Below, one piece after another: positions 1 through 11,292 of a stretch of DNA of 64,000 bases (positions within the stretch are counted from its first letter, which is position 1; the number at the start of each line of letters is the position of its first letter). A program made the translations under genes and the position numbers. Source of the DNA: Paragonimus skrjabini miyazakii (taxonomy: Eukaryota; Platyhelminthes; Trematoda; Plagiorchiida; Troglotrematidae). Location: contig JTDE01000023.1 in the NCBI GenBank assembly GCA_014338405.1, positions 439,871-503,870 of the forward strand, given 5' to 3'. The notes below the pieces were generated by a model. It was not told where the DNA came from. It was given only the letters and a program-made list of their open reading frames with translations, and did no database searches.

Positions 1-3000
1 CTCTGTTGATGACAGATTTATTCACATGGGTTTTTGGATAAAGACTTTGAGTAAACTTTGAAGAGCATGTAATGAGTCTTAATTTCCATGTGAGTTCAAG
101 CTATCACGTTGTTGGCATGCGTAATAGGTATGTCCAGACCTGATAATTCGCTCACCTGCTCTACTTATTGGTCATACGTTTAAAAATGTGATGTTGAACC
201 CTAAACATATCTCACTGTGACAGGAGGAATGACGAGTTGATCATGAATGTTTGATTGCTACATTTATCAATACGTCAAGGTAACTAGAAACTCTCCTACG
301 AATACACTGTTCGGTAAGACAAAAATGTAGCTTTCAAAAAGGTTTTAATTGATACTAAACTATGTTTCAAGTCTAACTTCTAATTTAAAGGTTGTGCGGG
401 GTTGATAGGGTGGAAACAGGCTAATCCCGGGGCTAACTTCAGCTTAGCATTTTCATTGGAAAACACAGTATACAAGCATCCAAGCACTCTACTTATATCA
501 ATGGCATTTTCGTTGTTTATTAAGTTCATATGTTCATATTGTCTTTGTTATTTTTACTTATGTACATCTTTCCATTGAAATGTCTGTTAAACTGAAGGTG
601 AATTGTCGCTTCAACTTTGTTGATATGGACATTTACCGAAGTCTCGAAAACTCGAAGAATTGAAATGATTTCGTAAACAAACACTGAGAAGTTGTCAGAA
701 GAAATTTAGTCCACTTCATTGGTTCGCACATCATGAACATCTGCTCCTACCACTTTCTCAAACGAGATAGGGCAAAAGACTCAACATTTAAACAACTCAA
801 CGAAATAATCGTTTTAAGCTACGTCACTTACCAGCTTCTCCACTAAGAGAAACTTCATCCGGGTTATTGATACTGATTAACTCTCACTTCGTTACCAGTC
901 CATGTTGTGTATCATTTTAGTTAGTGATATAACGTTGCAGTCACAATATTATCAATATATATATATATACATCTAACGACTAGACTCATATCTTACCGGA
1001 TGAAATGGTAATGTACTGCTTGGACTAAAGCAAAATTAAGCATTCATAGAATCACCATTGCTTAAATGTGTCGCGGATTCTTTGTGTCGTCCACACAGTT
1101 TTAGTTAAACAGCCAAATAGAGTCAAGCAATGAATTTGGACAAAGCCCAAATTGACTGTAAACAGATCAAGCCACTGGGTGCATTGCTCAAAGGAACATT
1201 TCCTTCAAGTATTGTGAGTTCCCTGGCCTTCGAAGTTCCGTACTACTATATCAACCCAATCCACAGAGATAACTGAAGTTGATCATAAGATGTGTATGTA
1301 CTATGTGCTGGTAACAGTAGGTGCCAAATACCCTGATTTTTATTTCGGCTAATCAGATAACAGCTGACTTCCTTTTTAATCTATACGCACTGTAGCGTCT
1401 ATTCTTAAATGAACTATGAAATGTATGTTGGTTACCTACTATTTTATTCAAATAAATATGACGTTAACTAGCAGTGTCTCTTTAACTTAGATTAGTTCAC
1501 AAGTCCTTTGCGTTTAAATCGGCTGGAAAGCCTTTGTGCTCTTCAAAATTATTCCGAAACTGGTCTGAAATTGCATCTTGAACTATCGTTAATTATTGCG
1601 TTTCATAATGTTTCGAAGCTGTAAGCCGTACCAAAGATGCGATGACGCAAACTGGCCAGCTCATTGGCTCTATGGACTATAATATACAACTCATGATTTT
1701 GTAATGAGCTTCAAAAGATGACAAGATGACAGAATTGGATGTTGATCTATTCTTGCTTCGAAAAATGCATATCGCTGAAATCCATACAATATTTCGGCAG
1801 CAGGAATCGAAACATAAGTACTGAGTAGGTTTTAGATAATCTAAATATATCATACAACTTATGTTGACTACCGCAGATGACAACACTTGAAATGCTACGT
1901 GGAACTGAACTATTATGTACTGTTACGGTTGAAGTTAGTAATTACTTTGTTGCACCCGTGTTAGGTTAAAACAACTTTACTCCGAAAAGAAAAAATCGCT
2001 TGGTCAGAGCAGTTCGGAGCAGAGTCCTTTGAATTCCGATGCTCTGTTTGCCATTTCGCTGCGAAACACAGAGGGATGTTCATAATGCTCAACACTAGAT
2101 TCGTCTTTGTGAACTTCTCGGTGAAACGATGAGACGATAATACTAATTTTTTATATATTCTGTACTGTAAATTAGTTTTCGCACTGCACAGAACCAAGTG
2201 GAGCTTGAGGTCAAAAGCTAGTATGCAACTTTTGTTACCGGTGAGAGAATATTTGAATGTGAACCATATAACGTTTTCAGCTGCTCAGTTTAATCAGTGT
2301 GTGCGTATAAACGCCACATTAACTCATTTAGATGGCTATCATTTTATCAAGAAGTGTTTGATAGGCACGTTTTTGCTAAGTTTGTTTGATAAGTTTGTTT
2401 GGAAATATTATGTAATGCAGATAAATCCACATGACTTGAATCATAAAAACCAAACTGTCTCACTTTCTGTTTACAGAAACGCAGTATAAAAGAGCACAGT
2501 GTTCACGTTTCGCCACATTATTTTTCCAACATATTCTATGGACTGTTGTGGACAAAATTTTCTCGTCTAGATCATTAATGTTATATCAACACTATATATA
2601 CTGCTTTCACTCGGGGACTACCGCAAGTTAGGAGACCCGGTTTGGTGGCCTTTTTTCATACCATGGGTTGTTTAATTGCCATCTGTTCACAAAGTTCACG
2701 TTCCACACGCAGGGTGTCAGCGGATTTGTATTTCTCCGCTTTTTTCAAGCCAGAAAGAAGTTAACATATTTCAAAAAGATGTATGATGTAAGGTATCTTT
2801 ATGGATATAAGTTGAAAATCGGTCCAAACTGATGAGAGTTTTTGCATCCAGATAGAAATTTCAGCCAGCGACTTTCTTAAATAATTCAATGCAATAGACT
2901 TTTGTTTCCGTTAGATCGCGTTTGCACCACATATTCTTACAGTCACTGGAGTTATAATTCTGGTCCCATCTACATGAAACAATCATGCTGAACATTTTGC

Positions 3001-4449
3001 TGTAGACTCCACATTAAGCACGGCTGAATTAACATACTTAAACGCTAAACCAATCTTCCTTGTGAGTAATGCTCAGGTTGCTCAGCAGGCATGACTGTCT
3101 ACTATTTGTAGTTCATCGACACTACGCGACTGATTCCTTGGTTGTTGCTGCTCACAATGTACACTTATCCGTTAAACTTCGACAACACATACTACTGTAA
3201 GAACGAGCGATGTCACAAATTGTGAACAGTAACTCGTTAGCTTGTAGTTGTGCTGTTTATCTGACTGAATGGAATTTGGGGATCAGCGCGGAAGTCAAGA
3301 ACACTGTGCTAGTCAGTCTGTATCAGAATACTGAACGGCGTGATTCACGGTGTAAATATGAGAATTGCACTGCCAGGCACAAAACGGAACCCATCCACAA
3401 GAAATTTGAGTAGAGATGTTTAGAAAGTCGATTGGTCTGAAGTTTTATCTGAACGTCAGGGCTGTGATCAAGTGTGGACATTATTCAGTTTGAAAGTGTT
3501 GTATTATATCTAAACCTAAGGTATTCGGCCTTCATTCTGTACTCAAATATAAAAAAGAAGTTACGAGCGTTGAAAACTTCAAGTTGAGGAAAACTGATAC
3601 CAATTTGGCAGTGTAATAACATAACAAATAAAATTATACGAACAAGATCTGTTAAATCCACCGAACGCATTCAGTGAGTGCCATTGTTGGAACGGTTTAC
3701 ATCACTGATGTTATTGAGGAGAACGTTATGGTTATTTCAAGAGCGTGCACCAAATTAGCAGTGTATGACCATAGTTTAAAAGTTGGCTCGGTAACATATC
3801 ACAGCAAATCACGTTCAGCGTTTCGTTATAGGTTGAGAAATATGTACCTTCTCCAGATGTGTGGATAACATAGGCAGGATAGTAAAATGAAAGCGGGAGT
3901 CTCTAACTTGCACACATTTTGAATTTATTGCGTAGAAGACCTTTAACTAATTTTTGTACAAGATGATTAGGGTAGAATTTTAACAAATGGAATTGTCTGT
4001 TGTTCACAAAAGAGTAGAGTATCTCATAAAATGTTGTGCTAAGTTAAGCACATTGCTTTCCATCGAACAGTCTTGCATAAAAACCAAATTTTGCTACAAC
4101 ATCTTGTGAGAGATGACAGTGTATTTTTTGTGTAGAAGCGTATGTGACAGAAAAAAAGGTGTAATCTTTTTCAAGCTCTATTTAAAAAAATTAATTTGAA
4201 TATTCGGACCAAAACTTCAAGTGTTGAGAATAATCTTCACAAAATTTGTCATACTGCGGAAGATTGTCAGTAAATGTAAAAAAGTTGTAGAAAAACATGG
4301 CTTTCAGGTACACCATCACTAAACGCATGCTAATGTTCAGCCATATTCGAATTTGTTGACATTTGCTTACTATTTGTTACTGAGCATCTCAAAATGTGTG
4401 GGTTGAACACATCGTCAACGAAGAACGAAAGATCTATTGGTATTTTGGT
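1..4449. other. No recognisable gene or repeat
   Basis: I see no protein family, RNA gene or repeat copy here on either strand. Open frames are all under 100 codons and read as noise. The only simple-sequence tract is an (AT)n run at about 955-970. The stretch is AT-rich and looks like intergenic or intronic DNA. Confidence 0.5.
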
Positions 4450-4821
4450 TTAATGAAATAATTGAGTGCTAAGAAATAAATTTGGTTTAACATTTTTTTC
4501 AAATGTTGAAAGCTTTAAAACATGAAGCAAGGGAATACTGTGGGAAAGCAATTGATGTGTTTTCGGTTCAGCAGAGCGTATCTCTCTACAAATGAGGATG
4601 GAAACAGTTGGCTGTACCAAAACGTTACAGACCAGTCCAACAGTAAATGATACATCGGTTTCTCGGGATTTCCATCCTATTTCTTTAAGGATTGTCCAGA
4701 TATCGTTTGGGGAATACCGTTCGTCCTTCACCCTATCTATTTTCAGGTTATACTGCAAATTCCAGTCATTTCCGAAAAACCATATACCGATGAAATAAGA
4801 TGTAGACAACGCAAACAGCAC
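4450..4821 (-). CDS. Candidate exon, unknown protein (123-codon open frame)
   Basis: This is one of the longest open frames in the window that is not a transposon. I do not recognise it. The N-terminal part has a short hydrophobic stretch followed by a mixed polar segment rich in W, D, K and E (roughly residues 15-60), which reads more like a folded protein than random translation. Codon choice is varied rather than dominated by AT-rich codons. No convincing splice acceptor or donor was found, and the frame opposite it (4592-4798 plus) is also open, which weakens the case. It could be a coding exon, a pseudogene fragment, a piece of an unrecognised transposon, or chance. Confidence 0.2.
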   Translation of the reverse strand: MLFALSTSYFIGIWFFGNDWNLQYNLKIDRVKDERYSPNDIWTILKEIGWKSRETDVSFTVGLVCNVLVQPTVSILICREIRSAEPKTHQLLSHSIPLLHVLKLSTFEKNVKPNLFLSTQLFH

Positions 4822-7800
4822 GGGATTGCTATCCGATTTCTAGTTGTACTGAGTTGACTAACCACTGGATAAAAGCGTCTTGATGGTTTTTAACTGCACG
4901 CTACCGATGTGTTTCTCAATTAAAATGAACAATCTCACAAAAAAGGTGATTAAATTTCGTGAAAATTTTAATGGTTGTTGATGCACACTCCCAAACCATT
5001 ATTGAACGACCGGTTTTATCCTGGTTTGGACCCAATAACTAAAGATATTCTGAAGTTGGGCTCGAACACGCTACCCCTAGAGTAACGAAAAAATGCCCTT
5101 ACACGACTAACCACCAGTTTTATATTGTGTATGATAAAGTCTGTTTGGGACATTTGTCTTGTTTTGAATTTTCTGCAGCAAATTTGGTTCGGATGAGGAA
5201 AGTCTGCTCTAAGTTTGCTTGTATTTTGTCTTTTGCTACGTGCAGTCAACATTTATGGTCAGATTTGTGCCGTGGTTGCATATACAGAATATGATTTGCA
5301 AATATCACTGAATCCTTATCAAAACTTTCTCACTTGTTATTGTTTGACGTGCTGTCACATTTTTGTATGCCTGATTGTTTTAATAAGTTAATTTTCCATG
5401 AACCGGTGGTCATTTTACGAGGTGATTTTTAAGTATCTGGCCATTTCACAGTCAAGGTGGGGATAAATGTTTGTCAATAGTACCGTAAAAATTCTGACCA
5501 GCTCGATCGATTTTTCCGACATGTCCTCTGAATTAATGGTCAGGTTAACTCGACCATCAGAATCAGCGTTAATGAAAACGTCGATCACGTATTAGAGTGG
5601 GTTATTCTAAGTTGTCAGCAGAGATTTAATTGCCGTGCTATCGCTTGCCGACTTGATTATGAGTAAGTACCTACTGATTGATTAACTTCTATAGTTCGAA
5701 TTATTAATGAGTAAACGTAAACAAACCACTACCCTCGTGAGAGTTCACAGTGTTGTGTAAGTTACAGTTTTGCTTTCAGTTGCTTTCGTGCGCTTATCTC
5801 TAGCCTTCTAGCATACCACCAAGGTGATGAAACTGGATGAAATTAATGTGTAATTATTAAACCTTATATTGGAAGAAAATGATTTGAGCTTGAGACATTT
5901 AGTTTTGAAGTTGCTGAACCTCAGGTTTTGCCTTAGTTTAGCCTTTTCCTAATTGCTTCCGTTCTGAAACTGTCGACTTTTGGTAAACCATTCACGCTGA
6001 CTGCCATTAAGATGAACACCTTACGACCAACCATGAGCTTAGTTTTCCATACCGCGCAAATAATTCACTTGGAGGGTGATCGGTAAACAATTAAGCATGT
6101 CTCGTTAGTATGAATAGCAAACAATTATCAGCGGATCACGCCTGGCACATTCCAGTGGACTTTTCAGCCAATCCGTTGCGAAATGGAACAGTACGCTCGA
6201 GACTCGCCATAAATATGGCTAGTCAATAGTGCACATACTTGCCACAACAGGGAGCAGAACTCTTGCCCAGTTTTTCGTAAGGCAGTCGTACTGACCTCGA
6301 ATTAGTCCACACGAAATTATCTCATATAAACGCTCAACCATATTTGTTTGTGTGTAACGCTGGGATTAATCGACTATATGTAGATAAGAAAAGTTAACCG
6401 TGTTCTTGACTTCTCCCATTGACTCGATGGCTAAGACTTCCGTGCAAATTCAGCTTCCAAAAATGAACGTATTGATTGATTTTTATGAGTTTTAGTCGGA
6501 CGTTATCACTTCAACGAAGGATCAACCTGGCTTATCGAACGTCGTCAAGATTGTCACGTTCATGCTTCTTACTAACTCACCATCGCATTTTGTCCGGTGT
6601 ATGTTCCTCAAGTATTTAGCCCACTGCGTTAGGTGTGTACAACTAGTTCACATAAGCACAGTGAACATCTGGTTCTGGTTAACTATAATGAATAGCGACT
6701 GAAATGTCCTAGAATAGAAAAGATGGCTACGGGTCAAAGTGTGACCGAACAGAGACCAGCTTAGGCAGAGGAAAACCGTAAGTTTCATGAGGATTAGGTT
6801 TCAATTTACTAATGGCTTTAGATAACGGCTTCTGTTATTGGAACTTTGGTAACATTGACAGCTAGAGAAGAAGTTAACCAAAGAAGCGATACACACTGGG
6901 GACTAAATATATAAGTTAAAACATTGAAGACATCTGCTGACGTACGTTAAAGTAACTTATTCTGAAATCCTGCCGATCATCATGTCTACTGCAGAATACA
7001 ACCTTCTATTGGTGAACAAGTGGCAAAGCTAAATGGGTAAATTACAAAGAAGTTGGAAGCAAATATATGAGTTACTCCCTCCAGTTGTCTTTACCATGCT
7101 TCCCGCGTTTCTGTTTTACGGAGGAAAGACAAACACTCAGGAAGTCCGCAAAGAAAATTGATGATGGTTTTGCAATCAACTGAATTCAGCAGCTCTAGTA
7201 AGTTTGTATTAATCACTATCATACGCATTAGGAGCTCAATCGCACAAAATTAGAGTGAAATAGCTTTATCAATGCGTTCGAGACAGCAATTGTTGAACGT
7301 TGGTTTCAAGTCACTCACAAAATGGCTAGTTGTCTCCTGTCCATAGGAAGAGGCTAGACGCTAGAAACCATAGCGAGAAGCTGAACGTTTCTAAGGACGA
7401 TTGCTTTGGCGCTTTCTGTGAATATAAAACCGGCCGTTACCTCAAGAGGTAGTGACTTTTGCATGGATGTTGTATAATCGTTCTAACCTGAAGTAAACGA
7501 ACGTTCATTTATGAAAACTAGAATGCTATCCACGTAACGTTAGCAAAGCAAAAGCCCAGAACTCCTTTCCCGAAGTTTGAAACCGTTTGTTTCTTTGTTG
7601 AACCTTAAAAGAACAATGAAAGGACGCAGTTCATGTGAAATTCTCCCGAGTACCATGTAACTAATTATAAGCCAGTCAAAATTCTATAAAGCGGGAATCA
7701 TGTCTTTCATGGAAACGCTTTTCAAGCATTCCCAAAAAATACACTCGCCACTGTGGTACCGAATGGGCTACCATTAACTACACTGTAAATCTGTCTATAT

Positions 7801-7859
7801 AGTCACACCTCCAAATTCAAACGGAAGGTTTTTTCGGAAGAGGAAAAATGAGATCCTTA
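4822..7859. other. No recognisable gene; one weak tRNA-like scrap
   Basis: No protein family is visible. On the minus strand near 5035-5130 there is a weak tRNA-like arrangement: a B-box-like TTCGAGCCC and, about 50 nt upstream in that sense, a TGGTTAGTCG segment. It is too degraded to call a tRNA or to assign to either repeat family below. Confidence 0.4.
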
Positions 7860-7869
7860 GGAAGATTTA

Positions 7870-8058
7870 ATGGAATATGTAAGATCGCATTCTGACTGGA
7901 AATACAATCAAAACCATGCGATTGGTTCTTTCAGCTGTTACTGCCATGTTCAGTTTGTGGGACATTTACATATTTTATGTCAGGAACTGTTGAGAGAAAA
8001 TCAGAATGTTAATGTCCATATCACTCACAACCGCATTGGTTTGAGATTTTCTGTATAG
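7870..8058 (+). pseudogene. PLE GIY-YIG endonuclease, N-terminal fragment
   Basis: The 62-codon open frame contains a C-Y-C-x-x-x-F-V-G-H segment (about residues 24-33). It lines up with the C-C-C-T-A-E-Y-V-G-R segment of the better PLE copy at 15.5 kb, where YVG is the second half of the GIY-YIG signature. The first half is degraded (A-I-G in place of V-I-Y), and the Arg after YVG is His. A trailing H-N-R-I-G-L segment may match T-D-H-R-V-D-L further along the domain. The frame then stops and the match is lost. Non-functional. Confidence 0.45.
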
Positions 8059-8649
8059 TACAAAATAACTGTGCACTACTTATAATTTTGTATCCATAGT
8101 TGAACAAAGTTTTATATCCATTAACTATACATATCGGTATCAGCTATGAACAGATAAGTGAGTATAGGTATCAAGTCTATTTTATGGTCAGTGTTGAATG
8201 GTAACAGCTGTGAAATCCAAAATTGGTGTGAATATTTTTCTGCTTTCGCCCTTATACCCATTTCCACTTTGTTCGATTCTATTCTCGGTTCACCTTCTAT
8301 GCTCGAAGCAATAATTCTATGCATTGTTAGGCTATTCCCTTATTCATGTACTCGAGTGTGGTAGAACAAGCTTGTTGAAATCACTGTCTTGCTGGTTTGG
8401 TTAACACGCCGGAGGTTAAAGTAATCCTGATTGCCTCATCCCTTCCAGTTTACTACCATCCTCACATGTTTCTGCTAAGTTTTTGGGATATCATTCGACA
8501 CCGTCGTGTAAAGTTATAAATTGTGCACTAAAGGGTTTATCGAAAGGCATTGGCTCTGGTTTGCACTCTGTTCTGCACTGGCCTCATGAATCGATATGAA
8601 ATGTTTTTTTGGAAGCGTGACCTTTGTCAAACGTGAGTTTGTTAGATCT
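8059..8649. other. Unassigned insert inside PLE-a
   Basis: About 590 bases separate the two halves of the endonuclease remnant. In the reference copy the same two halves are nearly contiguous, so this stretch is an insertion or a highly diverged segment. Both strands carry short overlapping open frames (8121-8364) with no recognisable family. No clear target-site duplication was seen at the edges. Confidence 0.3.
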
Positions 8650-8651
8650 TT

Positions 8652-8860
8652 TTGAATGTTGATTCATATGACAAAATTTTCCAAGGAGGCTCTCCGATTC
8701 ATTTGCATGTCTTATCAAGCTTACGCCAAACCTGTTACGACGCGACGGCCATCAACCTTAAAGACTGTTGTTATCAGACTCCGCAACCCGTCTATGTGTA
8801 CGAGGACAATTCATACAGATGGCCCACTTCCTTCTGCTAATTGTTTCAAGGCCACCTGAA
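8652..8860 (+). pseudogene. PLE GIY-YIG endonuclease, C-terminal fragment
   Basis: The frame starting at 8656 carries V-I-R-L-R-N-P followed by S-M-C and then a T-I-H-T segment. It matches the C-terminal A-I-R-L-R-N-P-I-L-C and the following K-K-F segment of the copy at 15.5 kb. This is the conserved end of the PLE endonuclease, usually followed by a Leu-Pro-Trp-Pro stretch, which here is altered to P-L-P-S. The catalytic Glu expected just upstream (A-E-S or A-E-A in better copies) is not preserved: the equivalent stretch reads L-K-T-V-V. Non-functional. Confidence 0.5.
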
Positions 8861-8870
8861 GCCGTAGCAG

Positions 8871-10779
8871 ACGTAAACCATCTGACACCGACGAACGCAT
8901 ATCTCTCGTTAAACAAGTGTACCACCTATTCACCAATGCACTCACCCTCTGCCGGTACACTGTGATTCATTTCATACTTGCATTTGAATAACTTATTTTA
9001 CGTCCTGATTCTTATATGTAAGGCTCAGACCTTCTGCAGTCTTATAAGTTTGATAAGAATGACCGAAAACAACTATTTCTATAGTTCATTTCGTACGATA
9101 TGGAGAACAATGACTGGAAACGCAATTATTTGAAACTACGGTTAAATGTTATCGAATGACACTTTTTACGTTTTATCAACCAGACCCCGTCAAATGAGAT
9201 TCACAATCGTATGTTGCATACATTGCCAGTTTCCATATGAATAATTCTCAGAATTAACTGTTTCCGGAATGAGATTACACGGATGAACCAGTCGGGATAA
9301 ACTGACATAAGATCATGATAATATAACTATGCTACAAAGAGGAAATTCGATTTCAGTTCCAGTGAGACGACTGACGGATTAAATTTAAATACAGTAACTT
9401 TGCTCGTTTTTCTACTTTGAAATATGATTCATCAAAGTTCTTTGGTTTTAAACTCGATATTTATCAAATAAAATTACTCGAAACCCTCTGGATGGAAGTA
9501 CCTGTGAACGGATTCACAAATGAGACAATGAAACCAGGAATCAACGACAAACTTACACAACACACACTTTGACAACCATATGTACAGTGGCCTTAAAGGG
9601 AAAAGATACTGGAGTATTGATGACATTTTTGCAATGCTTCTTATTTGACAGTTGTGAACTCAACCTGCTTTTTATTTTTGCAACCGGTTGGCCAAAAATC
9701 TAGGACTATCTCTTGATCAAATTAACTGTTTGGTGATTCATTTCAGTTCACTGAGCAGACTATTTTTCAGCCACTGACATTATTGATTGGAGGAGGTGAG
9801 AAAATCTGTACTTTTGTGGTATAGTGTTATTACCCCACCAGTTGAAAATCTTTACGTTTGCCATTTAACCAAAAGAAGAGATAATATCCGTGCTTTAAAA
9901 TAATTGTACAGAGTTTTTCAATAGAACATACGCTTGCAAGATGCTTCAAACCTCAAGTCATTCACTCATACACGCTTCTCCACTAAACAACGATGATCGG
10001 TTAAGGGGTCACGCGCTGTAGTTGAGTAATGGCATAGGCAGGTTACTTCGTTAAAAGAACAGCATCACATTTAGAATCTGTTCATACTAGAAAGCACCGT
10101 CAAACTCTATGGTTAAGACTGAGTTCGTTGAGAGGACTAACATTTTAATCGTTCGGAATGCACATTAGATACAGCTTACAATACAAGTTTCCTAACCACC
10201 ATTCGAGCTTAACCTCATACGTCAGTAAATGCACATATCTGATAGAATGTTGTGTAGGGTTTATTTTAGTGTTCGTTATAGATATAACTGCGGCCAACAA
10301 ATTCAATTCCCGTTTGAACCTATAAACTTTCTAACAGTGTTTTCTAAGACAAAGAGAGACAGCAACGTATATGCAAAGCTCTCTCTCCTGTAACAGCGAA
10401 TAAATTTGCGACCTATGAATTCGAGAAACCAAACAGTTTGGTAGATTACAGCAAAGTGACAACTCCGGTTATCATTGTGCATAATGAAAAGATTCTCCGC
10501 CTTATCTAACATCGTTACTCGGCTGATACCGAATAACAGGTATTTCTGATTGATGAAGACAGACATCATGGAACTATCTAATTCAGTGAAAACCGTCTAT
10601 CACAAGCCTTCAAAGAAGTTAGCAAGTACTTCACACCATCAACAAACTTTCAAACCACCAAGAAACCATTATGAACTATGCAGTCGCTTGCCGTTTACTG
10701 ATATGTTGCTCTGTTGATTGCCACAAATGGAGTTTTGTTAGATGAAACCTGACAGTGGATATCGACTGCCACGATTAGA
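8871..10779. other. No recognisable gene or repeat
   Basis: Nothing could be assigned. Open frames are short, and the 88-codon minus-strand frame at 10303-10569 resembles no family I know. Confidence 0.45.
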
Positions 10780-11035
10780 CTTCTCGAACAGTTCACGCTG
10801 GAATCTGCCAACGTTACTGTTGAGCATTTGTTGGCATCCATATGAAACAGTGGAACTGGTAGGTGACTGAGTCGGAATGCAAAATTTCCGAGCTCCTGGT
10901 GTGGATTTTCGGTTCAGCTGTCAGAAAATTTGCTGCGTTTGCGAATGTTGTGTCTGTGACTGGTTTGAGTCTGGCCGAAGTCCAGATCCGTAACTGTTAG
11001 TTCTCTTCTTCCTAAATATCAAATCTTCCAAACTA
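10780..11035 (+). repeat. tRNA-derived repeat family B, copy B1 (degraded)
   Basis: From about 10830 this copy runs in the same orientation as the spacer and right half of the palindrome at 50.8-51.2 kb. Shared landmarks are CATATGAAACAGTGGAACTG and GAAATTTCC-like segments, a degraded tRNA-like core at about 10900-10982, and a tail ending near ATCAAATCTTCCAAACTA. The same tail follows the copy at 46.04 kb. The first 45 bases (about 10781-10825) match the 50.9 kb spacer in reverse complement, so this copy is rearranged. A and B boxes are eroded. Confidence 0.6.
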
Positions 11036-11054
11036 TTTTTCTGCAACACAATGT

Positions 11055-11292
11055 TCACTACTCATCGTCGGCTTTGGCGGATTGCCACGTGAACTGACCG
11101 ATAAATGCTGATTGAACACTCAGTCAGCTGGATGGTTTGGTGAATTCCATAGGACAGTCGGTTGGGTGGGTAACTGAGTTCACATGTGAAATTTCCAAGC
11201 TCCTGGCATAGCTCATCTGTCTCTTTTGGGCATGCTGTTTCTGTTGCGCTTTCAAATCCAACCGAATCGCTAACTTTTCACAGATGGGTCCC
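11055..11292 (+). repeat. tRNA-derived repeat family B, copy B2 (degraded)
   Basis: A second family B copy follows B1 directly in the same orientation. It shows, in order, a GGATTGCCACGTGAACTG segment, a GGTGAATTCCATAGGACAG segment and GTGAAATTTCCAAGCTCCTG. A broken tRNA-like core follows at about 11200-11272, and then a CACAGATGGGTC tail matching CACAGTTGGGTC at 51.18 kb. The C-terminal third of the minus-strand frame at 11124-11474 is only a translation of this repeat. Confidence 0.6.

Larger units (their letters stand above)
7860..8870 (+). mobile_element. Decayed Penelope-like element (PLE-a), split by about 590 bp
   Basis: Two pieces of the GIY-YIG endonuclease domain of a Penelope-like retroelement lie in order on the plus strand, at about 7900-8055 and 8690-8860. 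Sequence I cannot assign to the element (8060-8645) sits between them. No reverse transcriptase can be recognised upstream, so the copy is probably 5'-truncated, which is common for PLEs. The identification rests on motif order and on similarity by eye to the better copy at 15517-15951. Confidence 0.5.

Noticed and set aside
5035..5130. tRNA or a third SINE family on the minus strand
   Set aside because: Only B-box-like and A-box-like strings are present. No stems close, and no second copy with matching flanks was found.
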